Positions 56,799 to 64,000 of a stretch of DNA of 64,000 nucleotides are shown here, in pieces. The notes beneath the pieces are model-generated. The model made no database searches. It was not told the origin of the DNA and worked only from the letters and a program-made list of their open reading frames with translations. The stretch comes from Bradyrhizobium sp. SZCCT0231 (GTDB lineage: Bacteria; Pseudomonadota; Alphaproteobacteria; Rhizobiales; Xanthobacteraceae), in NCBI RefSeq assembly GCF_018130245.1, contig NZ_JAFCKP010000016.1:57501-121500 (forward strand). The letters run 5' to 3'. The translations under genes were made by a program, and so were the position numbers. How positions within the stretch are numbered: the stretch's first letter is position 1; each line of letters begins with the position of its first letter.

Positions 56799-57436
56799 TG
56801 GACATGCGCGCTCTTTACGGTTGGCTGCTCGCCGTAGGCCTGTCGTTCGCGGCGGGTGCCGCGCAGGCGCATCCGCATGTCTGGATCACCGCAACTAGCG
56901 AGCTGCTCTACGCCGCCGACGGCACCATCACCGGCGTGCGCCACGCCTGGACCTTCGACGACATGTTCTCGGCCTATGCGGTGCAGGGGCTCGAGAGCAA
57001 GACCAAGGGCACCTATACAAGCGAGGAGCTCAAGCCGCTGGCGCAGACCAATGTCGAGTCGCTGAAGGAATATGCCTACTTCACCTTTGCGCGAGCCGAC
57101 GGCAAGAAGGAGCGATTTCAGGAGCCGGTCGACTATTTCCTCGACTACAAGGACACGGTGCTGACCCTGCACTTCACGCTGCCGCTGAAGAGCCCGGTCA
57201 AGCCCAGGCAGCTGGTGCTCGAAGTGTTCGACCGTTCCTTCTTCATCGACTTCCAGATGGCCAAGGACAGCCCGGTCAAGCTGGTCGGTGCGCCCGCGGG
57301 CTGCCAGATGAAGCTGGAACGGCCGAACGACGGCACCGCGAGCGCGCAGAAGCTCAACGAGCAGACCTTCCTGAACGGCGAGAACTCCAATTTCGGCATG
57401 ATGTTCGCCAACAAGATCACGGTGGATTGCCCTTGA
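56798..57436 (+). CDS. DUF1007 family periplasmic protein
   Basis: A 212-residue exported protein. Signal peptide near MRALYGWLLAVGLSFAAGAA with cleavage before HPHVW. The mature protein starts HPHVWITATSELLYA, where the HPH pair could bind a metal at the new N-terminus, and RHAWTFDDMFSAYAVQG is the family core. DUF1007 proteins are found beside NicO/RcnA-type metal transporters, as here, and probably help in metal transfer. The start overlaps the M3 stop (TGATG). Confidence 0.85.
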   Translation: MDMRALYGWLLAVGLSFAAGAAQAHPHVWITATSELLYAADGTITGVRHAWTFDDMFSAYAVQGLESKTKGTYTSEELKPLAQTNVESLKEYAYFTFARADGKKERFQEPVDYFLDYKDTVLTLHFTLPLKSPVKPRQLVLEVFDRSFFIDFQMAKDSPVKLVGAPAGCQMKLERPNDGTASAQKLNEQTFLNGENSNFGMMFANKITVDCP

Positions 57437-58554
57437 AGCCGCAACTCTCCTCGCTCGTGCGCGGGCTGCTCGCTGGCGCCGCAATTATCCTCGTGCTCGG
57501 CCTGGCCGATGCCGCGCTCCACGATCTCCTCGCGCAAAACCCCTTTGGCGCCCCGCGGCCCGCACAGGCAGCCGAACCCGAGGCCAGCGGCCTCATCGGC
57601 TGGCTGCTGGCAAAGCAGTCGGAATTCTATCGCCAGATGTCGTCGACCATCCGCGCCGCGAAGTCTGACGGCTCGGCAGTTTGGACGCTGCTGTTCATCT
57701 CCTTTGCCTACGGCATCTTCCATGCCGCCGGTCCCGGCCATGGCAAGGCGGTGATCGCCTCCTATCTGGTCGCCAACCGCGAGACCGCGCGCCGCGGCAT
57801 CGCGCTGTCGTTTGCCTCCGCCCTGATGCAGTCGCTGGTCGCGATCCTCATCGTCGGCATTTCGGCCTGGGTGCTGAATGCGACGGCGAAAACCATGTGC
57901 AAGGCGGAAGGGGTGATCGAGATCGCGAGCTACGCCCTGATTGCAGCGTTCGGCCTGCGCCTGGTCTGGGTCAAGGGCGGCGCCTTCATCCGCGCGCTGC
58001 AGGCGGCCCAGCCGGTGCCGGCGATGGCGGGCGTGCCGCACGATCATGACCACGATCACCACCATCATCATGATGCGCATGATCATCACGATCACGGTCA
58101 TGATCACCATCATCACGATCATGCCCACGCCGCCCACCACCATGCGCACGACCACGTCCATGACGAGCATTGCGGCCATTCCCACGGCCCCACCCCGAGT
58201 GAGCTCGCCGGGCCCGGCGGCTGGCGGCGCGGCTTTGCGGCGATCCTCACCGTCGGTATCCGTCCCTGCTCCGGCGCCATCCTGGTGCTGGTGTTCGCGC
58301 TGGCGCAGGGCCTGTTCTGGGCCGGCATCGCCGCGACCTTCCTGATGGGGCTCGGCACCGCCATCACGGTCGCGGCGATCGCAGTCGTCGCCGTCTCCGC
58401 CAAGGACATCGCGCAGCGCCTGAGCGCCGGCCGCGACGGCGGCGGTGCGCTGTTCATGCGCGGCATCGAGTTCGGTGCCGCCGGCCTGGTCCTGCTGTTC
58501 GGCGTCGGCCTGTTGTTCGGCTACATCGCCGCCGAACGGACGACGTGTTTTTGA
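57427..58554 (+). CDS. Nickel/cobalt transporter, NicO/RcnA family
   Basis: A 375-residue inner-membrane metal transporter. The first part has FAYGIFHAAGPGHGKAVIAS, with the HxxxPGHGK-type family motif. A long cytosolic or periplasmic His/Asp tract lies at about residues 204-255. The second part has TVGIRPCSGAILVLVFALAQ. Such proteins move Ni or Co, and possibly zinc; direction is uncertain. The start is a TTG at 57427 or 57433 that overlaps the end of the DUF1007 gene, so the pair is coupled. Confidence 0.87.
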   Translation: MPLKPQLSSLVRGLLAGAAIILVLGLADAALHDLLAQNPFGAPRPAQAAEPEASGLIGWLLAKQSEFYRQMSSTIRAAKSDGSAVWTLLFISFAYGIFHAAGPGHGKAVIASYLVANRETARRGIALSFASALMQSLVAILIVGISAWVLNATAKTMCKAEGVIEIASYALIAAFGLRLVWVKGGAFIRALQAAQPVPAMAGVPHDHDHDHHHHHDAHDHHDHGHDHHHHDHAHAAHHHAHDHVHDEHCGHSHGPTPSELAGPGGWRRGFAAILTVGIRPCSGAILVLVFALAQGLFWAGIAATFLMGLGTAITVAAIAVVAVSAKDIAQRLSAGRDGGGALFMRGIEFGAAGLVLLFGVGLLFGYIAAERTTCF

Positions 58555-58559
58555 GGCGA

Positions 58560-58730
58560 ACTCTTACCCTCCCCTGGAGGGGGAGGGTCGGCTCACATTG
58601 AGCGCAGCGAAATGAGAGCCGGGGTGGGGTGATCTCTCAACACGGGCAGTGTGCGATGTGGAGAGACCGTCACCCCACCCCGCTCGCGCTGCGCGCGATC
58701 GACCCTCCCCCTCCAGGGGAGGGTAAGAGT
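58560..58730. repeat. Palindromic element, family D copy 2
   Basis: Perfect 31-bp terminal arms at 58560-58590 and 58700-58730, built on ACTCTTACCCTCCCCTGGAG and its complement. The centre repeats GGTGGGGTGATCTCTC and its complement. The right arm touches the stop codon of the MAPEG gene. It is the longest near-perfect palindrome in the window. Confidence 0.88.
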
Positions 58731-59128
58731 CACACCGGCAGAAACCGCTTCAGCATCGGCATGAGAAAAATCCCGAGATTGATCGCAAAGCCGATGGTCC
58801 AGAGGATCGAGCGCAGCGTCGGGCGGTTGCCGAGATAGGTCAGCACATAGGCGATCCGCACGATCAGGAACAGCGCCGCGAGCTCGTCGATCAGCCGCTG
58901 CGGCGAATCCCTGTATTCGGCGAGCAGCACCGCGAAGGCGAAGAACGGAAAGGTCTCGATGCCGTTCTGGTGCGCGCCGAGCGCGCGTTGTGAGAGGGCG
59001 TCCTCGTAGAACGCGGGGTCGCGTGGCCGGGAATTGTCGAAGCGGCGAAACCTGATCCATTTGATCGAGGCGATCGTCAAGAGATAGAGCAGCAGCGCTC
59101 CGAAGACGCACCATTCCGCGAGTGTCAT
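58730..59128 (-). CDS. MAPEG-family membrane protein
   Basis: A 132-residue protein with four membrane segments and the MAPEG motif RALGAHQNGIETFPFFAFAV. The RAxxNxxE-like pattern binds glutathione in eukaryotic relatives; bacterial members are poorly understood. GGAGG 5-9 bases before the ATG at 59128 is a strong start signal. The stop codon shares its first base with the end of the family D repeat. It is divergent from hemH. Confidence 0.88.
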   Translation of the reverse strand: MTLAEWCVFGALLLYLLTIASIKWIRFRRFDNSRPRDPAFYEDALSQRALGAHQNGIETFPFFAFAVLLAEYRDSPQRLIDELAALFLIVRIAYVLTYLGNRPTLRSILWTIGFAINLGIFLMPMLKRFLPV

Positions 59129-59210
59129 CTTTCCTCCCCCGCTTGGGTGCGACCCTAGCGAACCCCGGCTCATCTTGACAAGTTCGGACCAACGCGCGAC
59201 CCACAGAGCC

Positions 59211-60248
59211 ATGACCAGCGTCGTCCCCATCGAGACTACGAAACCGGCCGCGAAACCCGCCCAGCCGCGTGTGGGCGTGCTCCTGATCAATCTCGGAACG
59301 CCTGACACCGCGGATGCCCCCGGCGTGCGCATCTACCTCAGGGAGTTCCTCAGTGACGCCCGCGTCATCGAGGACCAGGGCCTGGTCTGGAAGCTGGTGC
59401 TGAACGGGATCATCCTGCGCCGTCGTCCCCGCACCAAGGCCCTCGATTACCGGAAGATCTGGAACAATGAGCGGGACGAGTCGCCGCTGAAAACCATCAC
59501 GCGCTCGCAAAGCGACAAGCTCGCAGCCGCCCTGTCGGACCGCGACCACGTCGTTGTCGATTGGGCGATGCGCTACGGCAATCCCTCGATCAAATCCGGC
59601 ATCGACGCGCTGATCGCGAAGGGCTGCGAGCGCATTCTGGCCGTGCCGCTCTATCCGCAATATTCGGCCTCGACCTCGGCGACCGTCTGCGACGAGGTGT
59701 TCCGCGTGCTGGCGCAGCTCCGCAACCAGCCGACGCTGCGGGTGACGCCGCCCTACTATGACGACGCGGCCTATATCGAGGCGCTCGCGACCTCGATCGA
59801 GGCGCATCTGGCGGACTTGCCTTTCAAGCCGGAGCTGATCGTGGCGTCCTTCCACGGCATGCCGAAATCCTATGTCGAGAAGGGCGATCCCTATCAGCAG
59901 CACTGCATCGCGACGACGGAGGCGCTGCGCCGCCGGCTCGGCATGGATGAGACCAAGCTGCTGCTGACATTCCAGTCCCGCTTCGGCAATGACGAGTGGC
60001 TCCAGCCCTACACCGACAAGACCATGGAGCGGCTCGCCAGGGAAGGCGTGCGGCGGATCGCGGTGGTGACGCCGGGCTTCTCCGCCGACTGCCTGGAGAC
60101 GCTGGAGGAGATCGCGCAGGAGAACGCCGAGATTTTCAGGCACAATGGCGGCGAGCAGTTTTCCGCGATCCCGTGCCTCAACGACAGCGCATCGGGCATG
60201 GACGCGATCCGCAGCCTGGTGCTGCGCGAGCTTCAGGGCTGGATCTGA
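59211..60248 (+). CDS. hemH: Ferrochelatase
   Basis: A 345-residue enzyme that inserts ferrous iron into protoporphyrin IX, the last step of heme synthesis. Signatures are GVLLINLGTPDTADAPGVR, PLYPQYSASTSAT, the catalytic His in ASFHGMPKSYVEKGDPY, and TPGFSADCLETLEEI with the Glu of the metal path. Length fits bacterial enzymes. The ATG at 59211 is preferred over an upstream TTG at 59175. No Irr or RirA box was recognised upstream. Confidence 0.95.
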   Translation: MTSVVPIETTKPAAKPAQPRVGVLLINLGTPDTADAPGVRIYLREFLSDARVIEDQGLVWKLVLNGIILRRRPRTKALDYRKIWNNERDESPLKTITRSQSDKLAAALSDRDHVVVDWAMRYGNPSIKSGIDALIAKGCERILAVPLYPQYSASTSATVCDEVFRVLAQLRNQPTLRVTPPYYDDAAYIEALATSIEAHLADLPFKPELIVASFHGMPKSYVEKGDPYQQHCIATTEALRRRLGMDETKLLLTFQSRFGNDEWLQPYTDKTMERLAREGVRRIAVVTPGFSADCLETLEEIAQENAEIFRHNGGEQFSAIPCLNDSASGMDAIRSLVLRELQGWI

Positions 60249-60258
60249 TGGGCGCCCC

Positions 60259-61236
60259 ATGAATCGCCGCGAGTGCCTGGCGCTTCTTGGGATGATCGTG
60301 GCGCTGCCGGCCCCGGCACTGGGGCAGCAGCGGAACGCGACGCGGCGGCTCGGCGTACTCTCGGTGACGGCCGCCGATGACGCGATCGGGCAGGCGCGCA
60401 GCACGATCCTGGTCGAGGCGCTCGCCGGCCAGGGCTGGAAGGAGCGCGACAATCTCAAGATCGATTGGCGCAGCGGCGGCGGTGACCGCGCCCGCATCGC
60501 GCAGCTTGCGGACGAGCTGATCGCGCTCGAGCCCGACATCCTGCTCGCGGTCGGCACGCCCTCGGTCGAGGAGCTGCGCCGGCGCACCACGACGATCCCG
60601 ATCGTGTTCGCCGTGGTCACCGATCCCGTCAGCCAGGGCTTTGTCGAAAACCTCGCGCATCCCGGTGGCAACATCACCGGTTTCACCGATTATGACGGTC
60701 CGCTCGCCGGCAAGTGGCTGGAGATGCTGAGCCAGGTCACGCCGCCCGTCCGCCGCGTGTTCGTCGTCTACAACCCCGCCACCGCGCCGTTCGCGCCCCT
60801 GATGCTGCGCACGATCGAGGACGCCGCACGGACGCTGCGCCTGACGGTCGAGCCCGCGCCCGTCCGTGACGCCGTCTCGATCGGCGCGCTGGCTTCGCGG
60901 CAAGACAGTGCCGTCCTGGTCCTGCCGGACTTCTTCACCATGGCCAACCGCGCGCAACTGCTCTCGGCGATCGCACAGGCTCGCGTCCCCGCGGTGTTCT
61001 GGAGCCGGACCTTCGTCGACGAGGGTGGGCTGATGTCCTACAGCACCGACAGCGCCGAGCAGCTCCGCCGCGCCGCGGGCTACATCGACCGCATTCTGAA
61101 GGGGGCGCGCGCGGCCGACCTCCCGGTCCAGAACCCCACCAAGTTCGAGCTGACGGTCAACCTCAAGGCGGCCGGGGCGCTCGGCGTCACGCTGTCCCCG
61201 GGTCTGCTCGCGATTGCGAATGACGTCATCGAATGA
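60259..61236 (+). CDS. ABC transporter substrate-binding protein (TrpX/DUF534 type)
   Basis: A 325-residue periplasmic binding protein. The N-terminal signal is MNRRECLALLGMIVALPAPA with cleavage near ALG-QQ. The two-domain layout (RRLGVLSVTAADD, then DILLAVGTPSVEELRRRT and IPIVFAVVTDPVSQGFVENL) is that of the ABC substrate-binding family often annotated as TrpX-like. No permease or ATPase gene follows, so it is an orphan. It starts 10 bp after hemH and may be cotranscribed by position only. Confidence 0.83.
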   Translation: MNRRECLALLGMIVALPAPALGQQRNATRRLGVLSVTAADDAIGQARSTILVEALAGQGWKERDNLKIDWRSGGGDRARIAQLADELIALEPDILLAVGTPSVEELRRRTTTIPIVFAVVTDPVSQGFVENLAHPGGNITGFTDYDGPLAGKWLEMLSQVTPPVRRVFVVYNPATAPFAPLMLRTIEDAARTLRLTVEPAPVRDAVSIGALASRQDSAVLVLPDFFTMANRAQLLSAIAQARVPAVFWSRTFVDEGGLMSYSTDSAEQLRRAAGYIDRILKGARAADLPVQNPTKFELTVNLKAAGALGVTLSPGLLAIANDVIE

Positions 61237-61467
61237 AGCCGCCCTTGGCGGAGGCTTGGCCCGCATTCGTTAATTTCCGCTGCTAGGTCTGCGCCCCTGC
61301 GCTTTCAAGAGCCGGTCGTAAATACATATCGTGGTCGTTCTCTCCCTCGACGTCTTGTGCAGAATTACGCCTATACCGACGTGAATTGCGACCGCTGAAC
61401 CGGTAGGGTCGCGATCCCGACCAATGACAGCGCCGGAAGGGGCCTTTTTCGCCGGCTTGGAGGAGAT

Positions 61468-62466
61468 ATGAGCGGTTTCGACATTTTCGCGATTGTTCTG
61501 GTATTGCTCGTCATCGTCACGCTGGTGGCCGGCGTGAAGACGGTGCCGCAGGGCTATGACTGGACCATCGAGCGGTTCGGCAAGTACACCCAGACGCTCA
61601 GCCCCGGGCTCAACCTGATCGTGCCCTATTTCGATCGCGTCGGACGCAAGATCAACATGATGGAGCAGGTGATCGACATCCCCGAGCAGGAGGTGATCAC
61701 CAAGGACAACGCCACCGTGACGGTCGACGGCGTCGCCTTTTTTCAGGTGTTCGACGCTGCGAAGGCGAGCTACGAGGTCGCCAACCTGAACCAGGCGATT
61801 ACGGTCCTCACCATGACCAACATCCGGTCGGTGATGGGCTCGATGGACCTCGACCAGGTGCTGTCGCACCGCGACGAGATCAACGAACGCCTGTTGCGCG
61901 TGGTCGATGCCGCGGTCTCGCCCTGGGGCGTCAAGGTCAACCGTATCGAGATCAAGGACATCGTGCCGCCCGCCGACCTCGTCGAGGCCATGGGCCGGCA
62001 GATGAAGGCCGAGCGCGTCAAGCGCGCCGACATCCTCGCCGCCGAAGGCCAGCGCCAGTCGGAGATCCTGCGCGCCGAGGGCGCCAAGCAGGGCCAGATC
62101 CTCCAGGCCGAAGGCCGCCGCGAGGCCGCCTTCCGCGACGCCGAGGCGCGCGAGCGGTCGGCGGAAGCCGAGGCCAAGGCCACGCAAATGGTCAGCGAGG
62201 CCATCGCCAAGGGCGATGTCGCTGCGCTAAACTATTTTATCGCCGACAAATATATCAAGGCATTCGGGCAACTGGCCGACTCGCCGAACCAGAAGGTCAT
62301 CATGCTTCCGGTCGAAGCGATGAGCATGCTGGGCTCGCTCGCCGGCATCGGCGAGATCGCCAAGGCCACGTTCGGCGAAAGTGCGGCCTTTGCAACGGCC
62401 GCGGCCCGCCGCGGCGGCTCGGTGCCGTCGTCTGGTCCGACGCCGCCCGCGGTGCCGCCGCAGTAA
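61468..62466 (+). CDS. SPFH/stomatin-like membrane protein (QmcA type)
   Basis: A 332-residue protein. One N-terminal membrane anchor (FDIFAIVLVLLVIVTLVAGV), an SPFH/Band 7 domain (about 30-190, with VPQGYDWTIERFGKYTQTL and INMMEQVIDIPEQEVITKDN), then an Ala/Glu-rich coiled coil (about 190-260) and a short hydrophobic tail. It forms membrane scaffolds that work with NfeD proteins and proteases. The NfeD gene follows 25 bp on. GGAGGAG precedes the start. Confidence 0.92.
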   Translation: MSGFDIFAIVLVLLVIVTLVAGVKTVPQGYDWTIERFGKYTQTLSPGLNLIVPYFDRVGRKINMMEQVIDIPEQEVITKDNATVTVDGVAFFQVFDAAKASYEVANLNQAITVLTMTNIRSVMGSMDLDQVLSHRDEINERLLRVVDAAVSPWGVKVNRIEIKDIVPPADLVEAMGRQMKAERVKRADILAAEGQRQSEILRAEGAKQGQILQAEGRREAAFRDAEARERSAEAEAKATQMVSEAIAKGDVAALNYFIADKYIKAFGQLADSPNQKVIMLPVEAMSMLGSLAGIGEIAKATFGESAAFATAAARRGGSVPSSGPTPPAVPPQ

Positions 62467-62491
62467 CGGGGTATTTTACAGAGGTCGTGTC

Positions 62492-62935
62492 ATGACCGAC
62501 ATGTTCGTATCGCTGGGCAACTGGAACTGGCTGATCTTCGGCTTCGTCCTGATGGCGCTGGAGGTGCTGGCGCCGGGCGTCTTCCTGTTCTGGCTCGGCC
62601 TTGCTGCGCTGCTGGTCGGCCTGATCTCGTTCGCAGCTGCCATCTCCTGGCAGATCCAGCTCGTGATGTTCGCGATCTTCGCCGCCGCCGCCGTGCCGGT
62701 CTGGCGCCGCCTCGCCAAGCCGAAGCCGGACGCGAGCGCCAGCCCATTCCTCAATAAGCGCACCGAAGCGTTGCTCGGCCGTGAGTTCACGCTGGAGAAG
62801 CCGATCATCGACGGCACCGGCACCGTGCGCATCGGCGACACGGTGTGGCGCGTGGCTGGGCCCGATACGCCGGCCGGCACGCGGGTCAAGGTGGTGCAGG
62901 TCGACGGTGCCAACCTGACGGTGGCAGCGGCGTAG
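62492..62935 (+). CDS. NfeD-family membrane protein
   Basis: A 147-residue protein of the short NfeD class. Two to three membrane segments (WLIFGFVLMALEVLAPGVFL and onward) are followed by a C-terminal OB-fold domain (about 85-147; LLGREFTLEKPIIDGTGTVR and GTRVKVVQVDGANLTV). It partners the SPFH protein encoded just upstream, a conserved pairing thought to stabilise membrane microdomains. The start at 62492 follows AGAGG. Confidence 0.9.
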   Translation: MTDMFVSLGNWNWLIFGFVLMALEVLAPGVFLFWLGLAALLVGLISFAAAISWQIQLVMFAIFAAAAVPVWRRLAKPKPDASASPFLNKRTEALLGREFTLEKPIIDGTGTVRIGDTVWRVAGPDTPAGTRVKVVQVDGANLTVAAA

Positions 62936-62951
62936 CTTCGCTCGTCCCGGA

Positions 62952-62974
62952 CCCCCTCCAGGGGAGGGTAAGAG
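62952..62974. repeat. Half copy of repeat family D
   Basis: CCCCCTCCAGGGGAGGGTAA followed by GAG matches one terminal arm of the family D element. It lies between convergent genes. Confidence 0.6.
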
Positions 62975-62979
62975 GCGCC

Positions 62980-63306
62980 TCACCTCTTCCACCTCTCCGC
63001 AAACCTGTGCAGCGGCATGAACGTCTCGCACAATTCCCGCCCCAGCGGTGTCAGCCCGTAACCGCCGCCGTCACCCAGTTCCACGAAGCCGGCCTCGCGT
63101 AGTTCGGTCAGCCGCGCTTGCAGCACCGTGGGCGAAGCCTCGTCGCAGGCGGTGCGTAAGCTGCGCGAGGTGAGGGGCTCTTCGCGCAACTCCCATAATA
63201 TCCGCAGGCTCCAGCGCCGGCCGAGCAGGTCGAGCAATGCCATGATCGGCCGCCCGGTGCGCGAGCCGCGGACGCTGCGTGTCGTCGAGCCAGCCTGTTT
63301 CGCCAT
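62980..63306 (-). CDS. HxlR-family transcriptional regulator
   Basis: A 108-residue winged helix regulator. The family core is ALLDLLGRRWSLRILWELRE, then TSRSLRTACDEASPTVLQARLTELREAGFV and GYGLTPLGREL. HxlR proteins often sense thiol or electrophile stress, though no Cys near the N-terminus is visible here. The gene is divergent from the CMD-family gene, with two tandem operator-like repeats between them, so it probably represses both. Confidence 0.88.
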   Translation of the reverse strand: MAKQAGSTTRSVRGSRTGRPIMALLDLLGRRWSLRILWELREEPLTSRSLRTACDEASPTVLQARLTELREAGFVELGDGGGYGLTPLGRELCETFMPLHRFAERWKR

Positions 63307-63324
63307 CGTCGCCTCTTGCGTTGC

Positions 63325-63363
63325 GCTACAAATAATGTAGCGTATTGCTACTATAAATGTAGC
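63325..63363. promoter_or_regulatory. Tandem operators for the HxlR regulator
   Basis: GCTACA-N5-TGTAGC at 63325-63341 and GCTACT-N5-TGTAGC at 63347-63363 stand 22 bp apart, two helical turns. They fill the divergent region between the HxlR and CMD genes and overlap the likely promoters. Confidence 0.7.
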
Positions 63364-63378
63364 AAAGGAGGCGGCCCC

Positions 63379-63954
63379 ATGTCTTCTGCCATGTCTTCTG
63401 CCATGTCCGAAGCCACACCGCGCATTGCCCTGCTCATGCCGCCTTATGCCCCGGAGATCCAGGCGCAGTTCGACCGCATCATGCGCGGCGCGCCGCCGCT
63501 GGTGCTGTTCCGGGTGATGGCGGGCCACGGCCGCGCCTGGGACAAGTTTCGCGCCGGCGGCCTGCTCGATCCCGGCCCGCTGTCGCTCCGCGAACGCGAG
63601 ATCGTCATCGACCGCACTTGCGCGCTGAACGGATGCGAATATGAATGGGGCGTGCATGTCGCGATTTTCGCTGGGGCGGCAAAGCTCACCGCGGACGAGG
63701 TCCGTGCCACCGTGCACGGCGATGCGAATTCAGCCTGCTGGTCGCCGGCCGAGCAGGCGCTGATCGCGGCCGTCGACGCGCTGCATCACCGCGCGACGTT
63801 GAGCGACGAGGAATTCGCCGCGCTCTCGGCGCATTACGACGAGGCGCAGATTCTGGAGATCATGCTGCTGTGCGGCTTCTATCGCACGGTGTCGTATCTG
63901 GCGAACGGGCTGCGCTTGCCGCTGGAGGAGACGGCGGCGCGGTTTCCGGCGTAG
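63379..63954 (+). CDS. Carboxymuconolactone decarboxylase family protein
   Basis: A 191-residue protein of the CMD/AhpD-like superfamily. The core is LSLREREIVIDRTCALNGCE, then YEWGVHVAIFAGAAKLTADE, with Cys-x4-Cys and a later His rather than the CxxC of AhpD. Late part: EAQILEIMLLCGFYRTVSYL. The ATG at 63379 follows AAAGGAGG. The N-terminus is made of 12-bp repeats (MSSA MSSA MSEA). It is probably induced when HxlR releases the tandem operators. Confidence 0.85.
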   Translation: MSSAMSSAMSEATPRIALLMPPYAPEIQAQFDRIMRGAPPLVLFRVMAGHGRAWDKFRAGGLLDPGPLSLREREIVIDRTCALNGCEYEWGVHVAIFAGAAKLTADEVRATVHGDANSACWSPAEQALIAAVDALHHRATLSDEEFAALSAHYDEAQILEIMLLCGFYRTVSYLANGLRLPLEETAARFPA

Positions 63955-63965
63955 GTCTCTCCACC

Positions 63966-64000
63966 GTCATTGCGAGGAGCCTTGCGACGAAGCAATCCAG
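63966..64000. repeat. Intergenic repeat, family F, cut by the window edge
   Basis: GTCATTGCGAGGAGCC followed by TTGCGACGAAGCAATCCAG is the known outer arm of a common Bradyrhizobium intergenic palindrome. Only the left arm is in the window. Confidence 0.55.

Overview
The window is high-GC alphaproteobacterial chromosome, most likely Bradyrhizobium or a close relative. The evidence is the nepR-ecfG / phyR general stress locus, DUF3551 proteins, homospermidine synthase paired with a fold-III ornithine decarboxylase, a Rhizobiales-type Zur box, many lipid-activation paralogs, and families of short palindromic intergenic repeats. No rRNA, tRNA, phage, IS element or CRISPR array was recognised. 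Both ends of the window are cut: a gene runs off the left edge and a repeat runs off the right.

Layout. 1-6 kb: an unrecognised partial gene, a secreted protein, an orphan TRAP-type binding protein, and a GntR / PhyH dioxygenase / SAF dehydrogenase set. 6-10 kb: an ECF41 sigma factor divergent from a carboxymuconolactone decarboxylase-like gene with mirrored promoter motifs, two tandem alpha/beta hydrolases and an O6-alkylguanine methyltransferase. 10-22 kb: a beta-oxidation-like cluster of two CoA ligases, thiolase, TetR, SDR, crotonase, three acyl-CoA dehydrogenases and a nitroreductase, probably for aromatic or branched acids. 22-24 kb: the EcfG/NepR/PhyR general stress response core. 25-28.5 kb: a two-gene accessory cassette, a patatin phospholipase followed by a three-part protein with an N-terminal nucleoside-deoxyribosyltransferase/TIR-like domain, a TPR-like middle and a C-terminal SLOG-like domain. 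It sits between core genes and is the best candidate for an undescribed (probably defence) system. 29-32 kb: htpG and two DUF3551 proteins. 32-36.4 kb: a FATP-like ligase, then a tightly overlapped ACP / AMP-ligase / SDR operon. 36.5-43.4 kb: small proteins, a DUF3095 protein, MATE pump, GNAT, sodB and a split permease. 43.4-49.1 kb: a zinc acquisition operon behind a Zur box (His-rich protein, znuC, znuB, znuA, COG0523 GTPase, WD40 protein), then MgtC. 49.7-54.2 kb: polyamine synthesis (odc, GNAT, Rid protein, hss) with a structured leader of about 530 nt. 54.3-64 kb: M3 peptidase, DUF1007 and NicO metal transporter, MAPEG, ferrochelatase, an ABC binding protein, an SPFH/NfeD pair, and an HxlR regulator divergent from a CMD-family gene over tandem operators.

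Regulation visible in the DNA. Motifs of the EcfG form GGAAC-N16/17-CGTT stand in front of phyR (one mismatch), sodB and two small genes, with a weaker one before a DUF3551 gene. This suggests local members of the general stress regulon. ECF41, Zur, GntR, HxlR and RpoH-type sites are also readable. Similarity assignments come from reading motifs and domain order; no database search was run.
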